Shown here in pieces: positions 46,362-54,668 of a stretch of DNA of 64,000 nucleotides. Location: positions 21,647-85,646 of the forward strand of contig JASMDM010000013.1 in the NCBI GenBank assembly GCA_030752795.1, read 5' to 3'. Each line of letters begins with the position of its first letter. Position 1 is the first letter of the stretch. Made by a program: the position numbers and the translations under genes. Origin of the DNA: SAR202 cluster bacterium (GTDB lineage: Bacteria; Chloroflexota; Dehalococcoidia; Lucifugimonadales; UBA1123). Below the pieces are notes generated by a model. The model was not told the origin of the DNA. It was given only the letters and a program-made list of their open reading frames with translations, and did no database searches.

Positions 46362-46673
46362 CTACCTATGAGCTGCGTGGCGGGGCGTCGGTCATCTCCC
46401 AGCGACCAAACCCAACTCGATTCCTCGTTGAATAGCTGTCCAAGCCGCGTGCTGTCTGCCTCTTTTATCGATCCGGTCTTCATTCACGCCGTGAACCGCC
46501 CCTGACGTCCCTCTAGTCCCTTCGGTCCCTCCCGTCGCCCCTCGAACCTCCGGCTCGCTGAGTGCAACTATCGCGTTGAATCCCGTCCCCGATTGCATTA
46601 CCCTCTGTGCCGTGGAATCGAATCATTCGCACGCAATCGTGCGACCGAAACAACACCGCCCAAGGAGGAGACC
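46362..46673. other. Intergenic region with GTCCCT-rich repeats
   Basis: About 310 bases without a gene. At 46507-46550 GTCCCT-like units recur (GTCCCTCTAGTCCCTTCGGT then CCCT). A related inverse run (GGGACCTTAGGGACGAAAGG) is found at 9018-9037. The end holds the AAGGAGGAG ribosome-binding site of the next gene. Confidence 0.4.
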
Positions 46674-47531
46674 GTGGCCTACGAAAACCTGAAGTACGAA
46701 ATCGACGAGCGGGTGGCGACCATAACGCTGAACCGACCGGAGAAAATCAACGCGCTGAGCTGGGACATGAGACAAGAGCTATACGCCGCGCTGAAAGCCG
46801 CCGAGCGAGACCAGGACGTGGGCTGCATCGTGATCAAGGGCAACGGACGAGCGTTCAGCGCCGGCTACGACCTAACGCCCGCTGATCCGTCGCCGAACCA
46901 ACCGCCTGGAGGCTACGTGTCACCGGATCTGGACAAACTTACTGGCCAGTACGCGCGGGACCTCGTGAACGGCTGGTGGGTGATCTGGGAGCTCGCCAAG
47001 CCCGTCGTCGCTCAGGTTCACGGCTGGTGCTTGGCCGGGGCCAGCGAGCTCGCTTCGATGTGCGACATCCTGTTCGTTGCCGACGACGCGCAACTGGGCT
47101 ACCCGCCGGTCCGAGCTCTGAGCTCGCCCGACACCATGTACTTCCCATGGAAGATGCCCATGAGCTGGGCCAAGTATCTGATGATGACGGGCAAGCCGGT
47201 GCTCGGCAAGGACGCCGTCGACATAGGATGGGCGACCAAGTCCTTCCCCGCGGACGAGCTTGATGAGGCGGTTCGGACGGAGGCTCGCGCCATCGCAACG
47301 ATCCCGTCTGACATGCTGGCTTCGAACAAGAAGGCGACGAATCGCGCCTACGAGATCATGGGAATCCGAACGGCGATGGACGTGGGCGTCGACTGGCAAG
47401 TTCTGTCGACCTATCGGAACACGGCCGGTGAGTTCGGCAAGATATCCAAGGAAGAGGGTTTGCGCGCGGCACTGCAATGGCGCGACGGCCCGTTCAAGGA
47501 CTACTCGGCCAGGCCCAGAGACGACCGTTAA
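46674..47531 (+). CDS. Enoyl-CoA hydratase/isomerase (crotonase) family
   Basis: The start is placed at GTG 46674, preceded by AAGGAGGAG. Upstream ATGs lack homology. The 285-residue crotonase has VATITLNRPEKINALSWDM and the oxyanion-hole region IKGNGRAFSAGYDL. The second oxyanion segment VHGWCLAGASELASMCD follows. An insertion of about 30 residues (PADPSPNQPPGGYVSPDLDK) follows the first oxyanion loop, as in several acyl-CoA isomerase subgroups. The substrate is unclear. It converges on another crotonase gene across a shared terminator. Confidence 0.88.
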   Translation: MAYENLKYEIDERVATITLNRPEKINALSWDMRQELYAALKAAERDQDVGCIVIKGNGRAFSAGYDLTPADPSPNQPPGGYVSPDLDKLTGQYARDLVNGWWVIWELAKPVVAQVHGWCLAGASELASMCDILFVADDAQLGYPPVRALSSPDTMYFPWKMPMSWAKYLMMTGKPVLGKDAVDIGWATKSFPADELDEAVRTEARAIATIPSDMLASNKKATNRAYEIMGIRTAMDVGVDWQVLSTYRNTAGEFGKISKEEGLRAALQWRDGPFKDYSARPRDDR

Positions 47532-47563
47532 CCGGCAACGTTTTGCGCTTGAATCGCAATAAT

Positions 47564-47597
47564 AAAAGAGGCGCGAGCATCGCTCGCGCCTCTTTTT
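47564..47597. terminator. Bidirectional terminator between two convergent crotonase genes
   Basis: AAAGAGGCGCGAGC-ATC-GCTCGCGCCTCTTT is a perfect 14-bp stem flanked by an A-run on one side and T5 on the other. It can therefore stop transcripts from both directions. Confidence 0.9.
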
Positions 47598-47615
47598 ACT
47601 TAGTCGGTTGGCTCG

Positions 47616-48482
47616 CTATTTTCCTACGAAAGACGGCCTGCGCTTCTCGACGAACGCGCGGACTCCCTCTTTGTGGTCCTCGGTGCGACGCGCGATGTCT
47701 TGAGCCGGGCCCGCCAATCGTAGGCTCTCGGCGAAGTCCACGTACAACGACTGCTGCACCAACCTCTTGATCAGCGCCATCGAATACGTCGCTCCGTCGC
47801 CGATGCGCTTCGCCAGCTCTAGCGTCGTGTCCATTAGCTCCTCGTGGCGCGTGACCCTGTTCACGATTCCCAATCGGAACGCCTCGTCAGCGTCCATGAT
47901 GTCGCCAGTGTATTGCAGCATCATCGTGTTGCCGAGACCGATCAGCCGGGGAAGCTGCCAGCAGGAGCCGTCAGCCGGAATCAAACCGCGGCGGACGAAC
48001 ATCTCGGACATCCCCACCTTCTCGGACGCGATTCGAATGTCGCAGGACAGCGCGATGCCCATTCCAAGGCCCATCGCGTACCCGTTGACGGCCGCGATCG
48101 ACGGCTTCTGCAGCTCGTGCAACCGAAGCGGGACAAACCTGACGTCGTCGATCTCTTCCGTGCCTTCGTCCGCGACCTCCGGCATCTCTGCCCATCGTTG
48201 TTCGAGCACTTCCCAAGGCAATACGCCCTCGGGCAATGGCGGCTCGGACTCTCGTGACTGGTTGGCGTCATCCATCCGCTTGACGTTGGCGCCCGAACAA
48301 AACGACGGGTCGCGACCGGTGAGCACGAGCGCCCGAAGCTGGGACGAGCCTTCGAGCCGGTCGATCTCCTGGTTGAGCTCGCCAGCCATCTCCTCGCCGA
48401 TCGAGTTCCTGGTCGGCGGGTCGTCCATCGTGAGCACCAGCACGGCGCCGATCTCTTGAGCGTCGATGAATTTGTATCCCAT
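47616..48482 (-). CDS. Enoyl-CoA hydratase/isomerase family protein
   Basis: A 288-residue crotonase. It has VLVLTMDDPPTRNSIGEEM, the first oxyanion segment LTGRDPSFCSGANVKRM, and the second AAVNGYAMGLGMGIALSCDIR. RRGLIPADGSCWQLPRLIG carries the acidic residue used in hydration. Like its convergent neighbour it has a linker insertion (QSRESEPPLPEGVLPWEVLE). The C-terminus ends VEKRRPSFVGK, typical of these enzymes. It may be followed in the same transcript by nothing; its upstream neighbour is coxG. Confidence 0.88.
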   Translation of the reverse strand: MGYKFIDAQEIGAVLVLTMDDPPTRNSIGEEMAGELNQEIDRLEGSSQLRALVLTGRDPSFCSGANVKRMDDANQSRESEPPLPEGVLPWEVLEQRWAEMPEVADEGTEEIDDVRFVPLRLHELQKPSIAAVNGYAMGLGMGIALSCDIRIASEKVGMSEMFVRRGLIPADGSCWQLPRLIGLGNTMMLQYTGDIMDADEAFRLGIVNRVTRHEELMDTTLELAKRIGDGATYSMALIKRLVQQSLYVDFAESLRLAGPAQDIARRTEDHKEGVRAFVEKRRPSFVGK

Positions 48483-48548
48483 GGTTTTCGTCCTCCGAAT
48501 TGCCTTGTATTCAGCCGTCTTAGTTGCCTCTGCTCGAAGTGAGAACGG

Positions 48549-48992
48549 CTATCCGTTTTCCAATTTCGTTTTCATGCGACCGAAGAAATCGTTCATCATC
48601 AGCTTGGCCGCTCCTCCCAGCAAGGGCTGGCTCAGTCGCGCTGCGAACCCGCTGACTTTGGCGTTGCCATCAACCTCCACGCGGGTTCGAGCAGAGTCGA
48701 TCTCAGTGAACTCCAGCGCTCCTTCGCCCTTTACGCCGACGCCGACGCCGTTGCCTTCGATCGTCAACCGATACGACTCCGGTTCAACCTGACCGGCCAT
48801 CGCGATCTTTGCCGAGGCGCTGCCCGCGAACCCAGCCACGTGCATCGCGACAGTCAGGTCATACGAATCCGGCCCGACGGATCGGAACTCTTCCGCGCCG
48901 GGGATGCAACTCGATAGGAACTCCGGCGACCGCAGGGCGTTCCAAACGTCCTGTCTCGGCGCATCGAAATCGTACGAGCCTTCAATTTTCAA
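48549..48992 (-). CDS. CoxG/SRPBCC-family protein
   Basis: A 147-residue SRPBCC-fold protein starting MKIEGSYDFDAPRQDVWNAL and containing FLSSCIPGAEEFRSVG, the CoxG signature. In CO-dehydrogenase clusters CoxG helps recruit the enzyme to the membrane, but no cox genes are present here, so a general carrier role is as likely. It is adjacent to an enoyl-CoA hydratase on the same strand. The usual C-terminal membrane anchor of CoxG is missing. Confidence 0.8.
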   Translation of the reverse strand: MKIEGSYDFDAPRQDVWNALRSPEFLSSCIPGAEEFRSVGPDSYDLTVAMHVAGFAGSASAKIAMAGQVEPESYRLTIEGNGVGVGVKGEGALEFTEIDSARTRVEVDGNAKVSGFAARLSQPLLGGAAKLMMNDFFGRMKTKLENG

Positions 48993-49084
48993 CGCGGATT
49001 CTCCTGATCCCAGAATCTGTTGCCCGTAAATCTATCACACGGCCGCGGTGAGATCGGGGCGATGGGCCTCGGAGTCCAGCAAGG

Positions 49085-50278
49085 TCAACGAACTCCGGCT
49101 CCGCCCGAACCGTTAAAATACACGGCCAGGCGATTCAGCGCCTCTTCGAATCGATCGCGCGTCGATGAGCCGTACGAAATGCGCACGAAGTTCCGCCACG
49201 CATCCCCAAACGCGGAGCCGGGCACCATGAGCATGTTGGTCCGGTCTAGGACCTCCCAGGCCAGCTCCCGTCCGGACGCGGTCGGGGCGGCTTTGACGAA
49301 CGCGAACAGCGCTCCGTTCGTCTTCGTCCAATCGAGCGACGGGATGCTCGTGAGAGTTCGTTCCAGGAGATCGCGGCGGGCTTCGAGTTCGGCGAGATGG
49401 CCTTCGGTGAACGCGTCGATCACGCCCAAAGCCACCACCGCGCCGATTTGCGAGATGATCGGCGCGCAGATCGCTGTCGCGTCCTGCACCTTGAGCGCCT
49501 GACGGCAGAACTCCTCGCCCGCGACCATGTAGCCGATGCGCCAACCCGTCATGCCGAACGTCTTCGACAGGCTGCCCAGCGTGATAACCGTGTCACCCAA
49601 ATCGGGAATCGAGCCCGGACTAAACGTGCTCACGCCGTCGTAGCCGAAGAACTCGTACGCCTCGTCGCTCACGAGTTGGATTCTGCGATCGGCCGCGAAC
49701 CTCGCGATGCGCTCGACTTCGGCCCGATCGTACACGGCGCCGGTCGGGTTGTTCGGCGACGTGATGACGATGGCGCGAGTCCGGTCGGTCGTCGCGGCCT
49801 CCACATCGCTCAGGTGTAGCTGAAAGCCATCCTCTTCCGACGTTGGTGCCTCGACGACCCGCCCTCCGCAGAGCTCGATGGCCATGTGGTGGTTGAAGTA
49901 GTACGGCGCCGCGATGGCAACCTCGTCCCCGGGCTCGAGCAACGTCAGCATCGCAACCATGAACGCTTGGTTGGACCCGGGCGTCACCATGATCTGAGTC
50001 GCCGGGTCCGCGTCGACGCCGTTGTGACGCTTCAGCTTCTCCGCCAGCGCCTGCCGCAGCTCAGGGATCCCCGCGTCGGGTCCATACGAATGGATGCGCG
50101 GGTCCAAAGACAACGCCTCGCTCACGGCAGCGATCATCTCAACCGGCGGCCCGAAAAACGGCACGCTCTGCCCAAGGCTGATCACGTCTTGCCCCTCAGC
50201 CGCCAACTCCGCCATCCGGTTATTGAGCGCATCGATAGGCGGCATAACCGTCGAAAGAACGCGTTCCGGTAGTCTCAT
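49085..50278 (-). CDS. Class I/II pyridoxal-phosphate aminotransferase
   Basis: The start at ATG 50276-50278 has GAGG upstream. The 397-residue fold-type I enzyme has GQSVPFFGPP near residue 36, SYGPDAGIPELRQALA, the cofactor segment VITSPNNPTGAVYDR, and the Schiff-base Lys in LGSLSKTFGMTGWRIGY. An Arg near the C-terminus (NFVRISYG) binds the substrate carboxylate. The family includes aspartate and aromatic aminotransferases. The exact amino acid cannot be decided. Confidence 0.88.
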   Translation of the reverse strand: MRLPERVLSTVMPPIDALNNRMAELAAEGQDVISLGQSVPFFGPPVEMIAAVSEALSLDPRIHSYGPDAGIPELRQALAEKLKRHNGVDADPATQIMVTPGSNQAFMVAMLTLLEPGDEVAIAAPYYFNHHMAIELCGGRVVEAPTSEEDGFQLHLSDVEAATTDRTRAIVITSPNNPTGAVYDRAEVERIARFAADRRIQLVSDEAYEFFGYDGVSTFSPGSIPDLGDTVITLGSLSKTFGMTGWRIGYMVAGEEFCRQALKVQDATAICAPIISQIGAVVALGVIDAFTEGHLAELEARRDLLERTLTSIPSLDWTKTNGALFAFVKAAPTASGRELAWEVLDRTNMLMVPGSAFGDAWRNFVRISYGSSTRDRFEEALNRLAVYFNGSGGAGVR

Positions 50279-50504
50279 AGCTGCCTCGGGAGTTGGGGGT
50301 AGGGTGCAAGTCAGGCGCATTGTACACCGGTTGGCGAAGAGTCGAGGCGTTGCTGTTTTCCCGCGCTCGGGCAACAAAAAGGAAAGAGGGCATTGGGTTA
50401 TGAAGGGCCACTACCGGGGGACGGGCATGATTAGAGCGCTAGTGTCGAGGTCTGCCTTAATCCCGACTATCGGCGTCCCTTTCGTCGGCCCAAACAACTT
50501 GGAT

Positions 50505-50905
50505 TCAGCGATCCTCAAACAGATCCTCGATCAGTTTCCGGCGATTCGAGTCAACCGGCGCGCTGGGGTAAATCACACCCGGATATACGTCCAACCCCTG
50601 GTCCCAGAATGGCATGATGTACTTCCAGATTTGTCTGGCGTGTCGCTGGGCGTTCGGTCGGACACGGTGATCGCGCACTTTGTCTCAGTTCGTAGCTTTC
50701 GCTTCGACCACGGATATCGAACCGTCCAGTTCCTCGATCATGACGTCGATGCGCCCTTTTTGCCGGGCGCGTCGAGTAAGTCAACGACGCACTCATACGC
50801 ACGGCGTTCGGACGGGATGAATTCCCACTCCTTCTTTTCTATCTCCTCAAACTCGCGTCCACGCCTGACGTTTGTTCGGAAGGAATCTGAAGAATCGGTG
50901 GTCAT
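50505..50905 (-). pseudogene. PD-(D/E)XK nuclease-like gene, broken by a frameshift and a TGA
   Basis: From ATG 50903-50905 the frame reads MTTDSSDSFRTNVRRGREFE and on to YECVVDLLDA. After a one-base shift near 50760 it continues GRIDVMIEELDGSISVVEAK, the D-(x)n-ExK active site. It then meets TGA at 50685-50687 where Trp is expected (ATN-TGA-DKVRDHR). It ends LIEDLFEDR at 50505. A restriction-endonuclease-like or DUF-type nuclease is likely. No partner gene is seen. Confidence 0.5.
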
Positions 50906-50957
50906 CGTTATTGCGAACTTTCTCGCTTGCAGAGCAAACAGGTCGCCTGATGCCTAC

Positions 50958-52169
50958 TCACCCCAACGCCGCCGTCAACCCATCCGCGAACTCCGCTCGC
51001 TGCCAGCGCCGCACGTCGCCGGTCGTGAACTCGGTGTCGAGCGTGTCGGGGGCTTTGGCGAGGCGTTCGAGGCTGACCATCGGCCAGAGCAGGGCAGGGT
51101 CGAGCGATAGCTGCTTGCCGAGTTCGATGCGCCAGGCTTTGAGCTCCTGCAGGCGCTCGATCGTGATCGGCGTGGTCGGGAGACCGGTCCGTCGGGGCGG
51201 TTTCTTGATCGGCGGGTCGGTCTGGCCTTTTTGCAGGGCGGCTCCAATCTGACGGCCTAGTCGTGAACGAACTTGGCGTTTGAGCGGCGGGATCGTGGTG
51301 AGATCGGTGTTGGGGTTGGCCGCCAGGTGCATCAGGACTTCGTGGGGGAGCACAAAGTAGGGCGGACGGTCGCGTCGTCGCGCCTCGGCCTCTCGAACTG
51401 AGAACAGCCTCTTCAGGACTGCTTTCTGTCGACCGTTCAGCTTGCGAGCGCCCTTCATCGACAGGAACGCCGTCTCCGGGTCCTGTCCGTTGTACCGAAT
51501 CTCTTCCGTACGGACGAACTCCTCGGCGGCCCACGAATAGCGGCCGAGATCGGTTAGCTCGGTTTCGAGCTTGGTCCGAAGGTCGAGCAGGTGCGATACG
51601 TCGGTCGCCGCGTAGCTCAGCGCTTCGTCGCTGATTGGACGGCGAGCCCAGTCGCTCTTCTGGAGGCGAGCGAGCTTCGGGATGGTCACGCCGAGAAGAG
51701 ATTCAATCAATGCCGATAGCCCGGTGCGTTCCATGCCGACGAAACGGGCGGCGATCGAGGTGTCGAACAGGTTTCGTATCCGAAACCCCCACTCCCTGTC
51801 GAGGCAACGAACATCGTACTCCGCTCCTTGAGCGACCTTCATCGTCGACTCGTCCGACAGGATTTCGCCGAACGGCGCCATGTCGTCAACAGCCAGAGTG
51901 TCGATCAGATACACAGCGTTTTCAGTTGCCACCTGGATCAGGCACACTTTTTCCGGGTACCCGTGCCTGCTGTTCGACTCGGTGTCGAACGCGATTGCCG
52001 ATTCGCCTGAGAGTGCCCGGGCGAGATCGGCGACCTCTTCGGATGTGGTCAGGAGTTCAAATCGAGGCGCAGGAGGCGGAGATTGGGTTTCCGAATTCAA
52101 GAGTGCGTTCCTGTTCTCCCGAGTCACGCCAGCGTTATCCGACGCGGCATCGATTCTGCGGATTGTCAC
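50958..52169 (-). CDS. rnd: Ribonuclease D
   Basis: A 403-residue protein with a DEDD exonuclease domain and following HRDC domains. ExoI is AIAFDTESNS near residue 58-67. ExoII is around KVAQGAEYDVRCLDREWG, and ExoIII is LSYAATDVSHLLDL with the Tyr-x3-Asp. RNase D trims tRNA 3' ends. The GTG start at 52167-52169 gives about 35 residues before the fold; a later start is possible. It stands alone between a nuclease relic and a long non-coding stretch. Confidence 0.88.
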   Translation of the reverse strand: MTIRRIDAASDNAGVTRENRNALLNSETQSPPPAPRFELLTTSEEVADLARALSGESAIAFDTESNSRHGYPEKVCLIQVATENAVYLIDTLAVDDMAPFGEILSDESTMKVAQGAEYDVRCLDREWGFRIRNLFDTSIAARFVGMERTGLSALIESLLGVTIPKLARLQKSDWARRPISDEALSYAATDVSHLLDLRTKLETELTDLGRYSWAAEEFVRTEEIRYNGQDPETAFLSMKGARKLNGRQKAVLKRLFSVREAEARRRDRPPYFVLPHEVLMHLAANPNTDLTTIPPLKRQVRSRLGRQIGAALQKGQTDPPIKKPPRRTGLPTTPITIERLQELKAWRIELGKQLSLDPALLWPMVSLERLAKAPDTLDTEFTTGDVRRWQRAEFADGLTAALG

Positions 52170-52542
52170 TGTTGAGCCCGTCCGTCTGTCGGCTCACTCC
52201 GAGCCCACCCGATTGTATCTGGTTTCGCGCAGGTCAGGTATCGTTTTTTGGGCAATTCTGGCTGAGACTACGTCGGGCCTTTACGTCGGTTGGAGTTGAA
52301 TCACCCCTGCCGATTATAGATTCGTGAAGGCCATGGGACCCGTAATTGTGCAAATCGGCTGCACCCGCAGACTTTGGGAGGCAAGGGAAGTGTAATGTTG
52401 ACAGAAGCGAACAACCGTGCTAAGTTTCGCAGGCGATGACGGAGATAGCCCGAGTGTGGATTCAAGCCACCAGGCGATCTGGGTGATCACGAGGAGCGCG
52501 TGAGCGAACCCGAGCTGCAGTGGTTCAGAGCATGCATGTGAG
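52170..52542. other. Intergenic region upstream of the radical-SAM gene
   Basis: About 370 bases with no believable gene. It contains one promoter-like sequence at 52398-52426. No RNA gene motif was recognised. Confidence 0.5.
52398..52426 (+). promoter_or_regulatory. Possible promoter for the radical-SAM gene
   Basis: A perfect TTGACA (52398-52403) is followed after 17 bases by TAAGTT (52421-52426), a weak -10 element. The first gene downstream is the broken radical-SAM gene. Confidence 0.35.
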
Positions 52543-53508
52543 GTGATCCATCACGGTATCCGTCACGCGAACCCATCGGAAGTCGGCGGTGCCTGCTCCA
52601 TCAAGCCTCGCCTGCCTATCGAGGATGCCCACGATCAACCTGACCGCCGGATGTGCGATCGGGTGCGTTTACTGTTACGCGGTCGGCTACGGGTCGCACC
52701 CCGACGAAGGAAGCGTGGTTCTCTACGAAGATACCCTCGAAAGGCTTAAGCGCGAACTCCCTCGAAAGCGGAAGGCGCCGCGATCGGTGTTTTTCAGCCC
52801 GTCAAGCGACATCTTTCAGCCAGTCGCCCAGTGCTGGACCTCGCACACGAAATCCTCGATTTCCTGCTGGCTGCCGGCATTGATGTCGTGATCTTGACGA
52901 AAGGGCAAATTCCGGATCGCACGTTAGATTTGCTTCTGCGCTATCCCGACCGAGTCAGCATGCAGATCGGCATCACCACACTCGACGAGGGCCTATCGAA
53001 GATGTTCAAGCCGAACGCCGCGACACCCAGGGCCAGACTCGAACAGTTAGACAGGCTGATCGTCGGAGGGCTCGCCACTCGGGCCCGACTCGATCCGACG
53101 ATACCGGGCGCTACCGACGACACCGAAGGGTTGGATCGGCTGTTCGCCGCGTTGGGCGCCGCGGGCATCGATTATGTGGCGGCAGGCTTTCTGTTCCTGC
53201 GGCCTCGAATTCTGCATACCCTTTACGCGGACGTGAACGACAAGCGACTCCTGTGGCGGATTCTGACCACCTATGAGGATTCCGAGCGCCTGGATATTCG
53301 GGCCGGCAAATCGACCACCACGGCGTTGCCGACCATGGTCAGAAAAGAGTCGTTCACCCGCATTCGGGAAATAGCAGGCCGCCACTCTATCGACGTGGCC
53401 GTCTGCGCCTGTAAGAACCCTGACATAGCCACCGGCACGTGCGGAATTGGTGGGGCGACACCGACCCGAGCCTTAGCCCAAAAGCCATCGCAGCGATTAC
53501 TCATGTGA
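52543..53508 (+). pseudogene. SPL-type radical SAM protein with two frameshifts
   Basis: The first frame (from GTG 52543) encodes an N-terminal VIHHGIRHANPSEVGGACSI. The second, from 52625, carries the radical-SAM CxxxCxxC motif as GCAIGCVYCYAVGYG. The third, from 52831, continues VLDLAHEILDFLLAAGIDVV through LTKGQIPDRTLDLLLRYP to a C-terminal pair CACKNPDIATGTCG. Joined, the parts make one protein of about 320 residues resembling the spore-photolyase-like radical-SAM group (without evidence of photoproduct specificity). Each junction is a single-base change (about 52620 and 52829). Confidence 0.68.
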
Positions 53509-53576
53509 GAGGGTTAGCGGCTCCAGGGGACATGACTGGGTTTCGTCTGATTAACTTGACATAAAATCGACCGAGG

Positions 53577-54668
53577 TCAGGCCGCGCCCTGATGCAAAAC
53601 AAGCCCCGCCACGCGCTCGGTCGCTCTGCCGTCCACGTTCACTGCTGCTCTCAGCGTGGAGGCTTTGCCGCTGAGTTTTTGCTGAAGCAGATCGGTGAGC
53701 TGCGGTTCGGCGTTGACCTCGTAAGCGCCGCCGATGTTGGAAAGCGGGTATCCTCCGCAATCCTTTCGACGATCAGGGATGTCGCTGTCCACCAACACGA
53801 GAATCGTCGGGATGCTGAGCAAAGCCGCCTTGAGCGACATGGTCGAAAAGTGAGAAACCGCCACGTCTATGCCGTACACAAGCTGGTCGGTGGGCAAATC
53901 CACTGCCAACAATCTGCGGTCGGGGTGAGTCAAGAGGTCGCCGTAATCGCGGTCGTCCCGAGGATGGCGGGCGAAGATCAGCCTGTCCTCGGGACCCAGG
54001 GCGTCGACAACCCACCTGAGCGTCCTGGGATTGTCCGGGATGGAGCCCGGCGTTCGGGCTTGCCCGAAATAGGCGATGAGCCGTTCATCGCCTATGGCCA
54101 GGCGATCGCGCACATCCTGCCTGCGGCTCAAATCGGGAGTCGAGTAGGCGTCGAGAGCGGGATTGCCTGTGATCTCGATCTTAGAGCGCGGCGCGCCGCG
54201 CTGGACCATTTCTTCAGCAACAGCCTCGTCAAAGACTGCCCAACGACTCGCCAGGGCGCCCGCGATGCGCGGATACCAAACATCCCAACCTCCGACGACA
54301 TGCACCGAGGGAATTTGACGGCGCGAAGCAGCCAAAATCACCGCGTCTTCGATGCACATGATTTCGCCCGACCTGTCCACCGAGCATCCGACAAGGACTC
54401 TGTCAGGCGTGAACCTTTCGAAGAGCGAACTGGCATAATCCAGCGAGACGCGAGTCACGTCGCCGTGGCATCCGTCCGTCTGGAGTTCGTTGTGCTCGAC
54501 TCCCATTTGCTCGAACAGCAGTGCCGAGCCGCCGTGGTTGCGCGTTTCCGGCGTGTCGTTGCGGACGCCGATTAGCTTGACCGTGTGCCCGGCGTCTCGG
54601 AGATTCGAGACGACCGGCGCTATGGCTTCGGCGGGACCCGGGTGCATCGCGGCGGCGAGTATCCTCAA
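53577..54668 (-). CDS. GT-B-fold glycosyltransferase/epimerase-like protein
   Basis: The start is placed at TTG 54666-54668 overlapping the molybdoenzyme stop (TTGA); a Met lies seven residues later. The 363 residues show an N-terminal Rossmann half (RILAAAMHPGPAEAIAPVV), a hinge region, and a C-terminal half with AVSHFSTMSLKAALLSIPTI. That pattern recalls the capsule/CDP-glycerol-transferase and UDP-GlcNAc 2-epimerase-like families. The nucleotide-sugar donor is unknown. Coupling to a molybdoenzyme is unexpected. Confidence 0.6.
   Translation of the reverse strand: MRILAAAMHPGPAEAIAPVVSNLRDAGHTVKLIGVRNDTPETRNHGGSALLFEQMGVEHNELQTDGCHGDVTRVSLDYASSLFERFTPDRVLVGCSVDRSGEIMCIEDAVILAASRRQIPSVHVVGGWDVWYPRIAGALASRWAVFDEAVAEEMVQRGAPRSKIEITGNPALDAYSTPDLSRRQDVRDRLAIGDERLIAYFGQARTPGSIPDNPRTLRWVVDALGPEDRLIFARHPRDDRDYGDLLTHPDRRLLAVDLPTDQLVYGIDVAVSHFSTMSLKAALLSIPTILVLVDSDIPDRRKDCGGYPLSNIGGAYEVNAEPQLTDLLQQKLSGKASTLRAAVNVDGRATERVAGLVLHQGAA

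Noticed and set aside
50685..50687. In-frame TGA as a third selenocysteine codon
   Set aside because: It sits at an expected Trp, beside a frameshift, with no Cys-homologue position and no evident SECIS hairpin.
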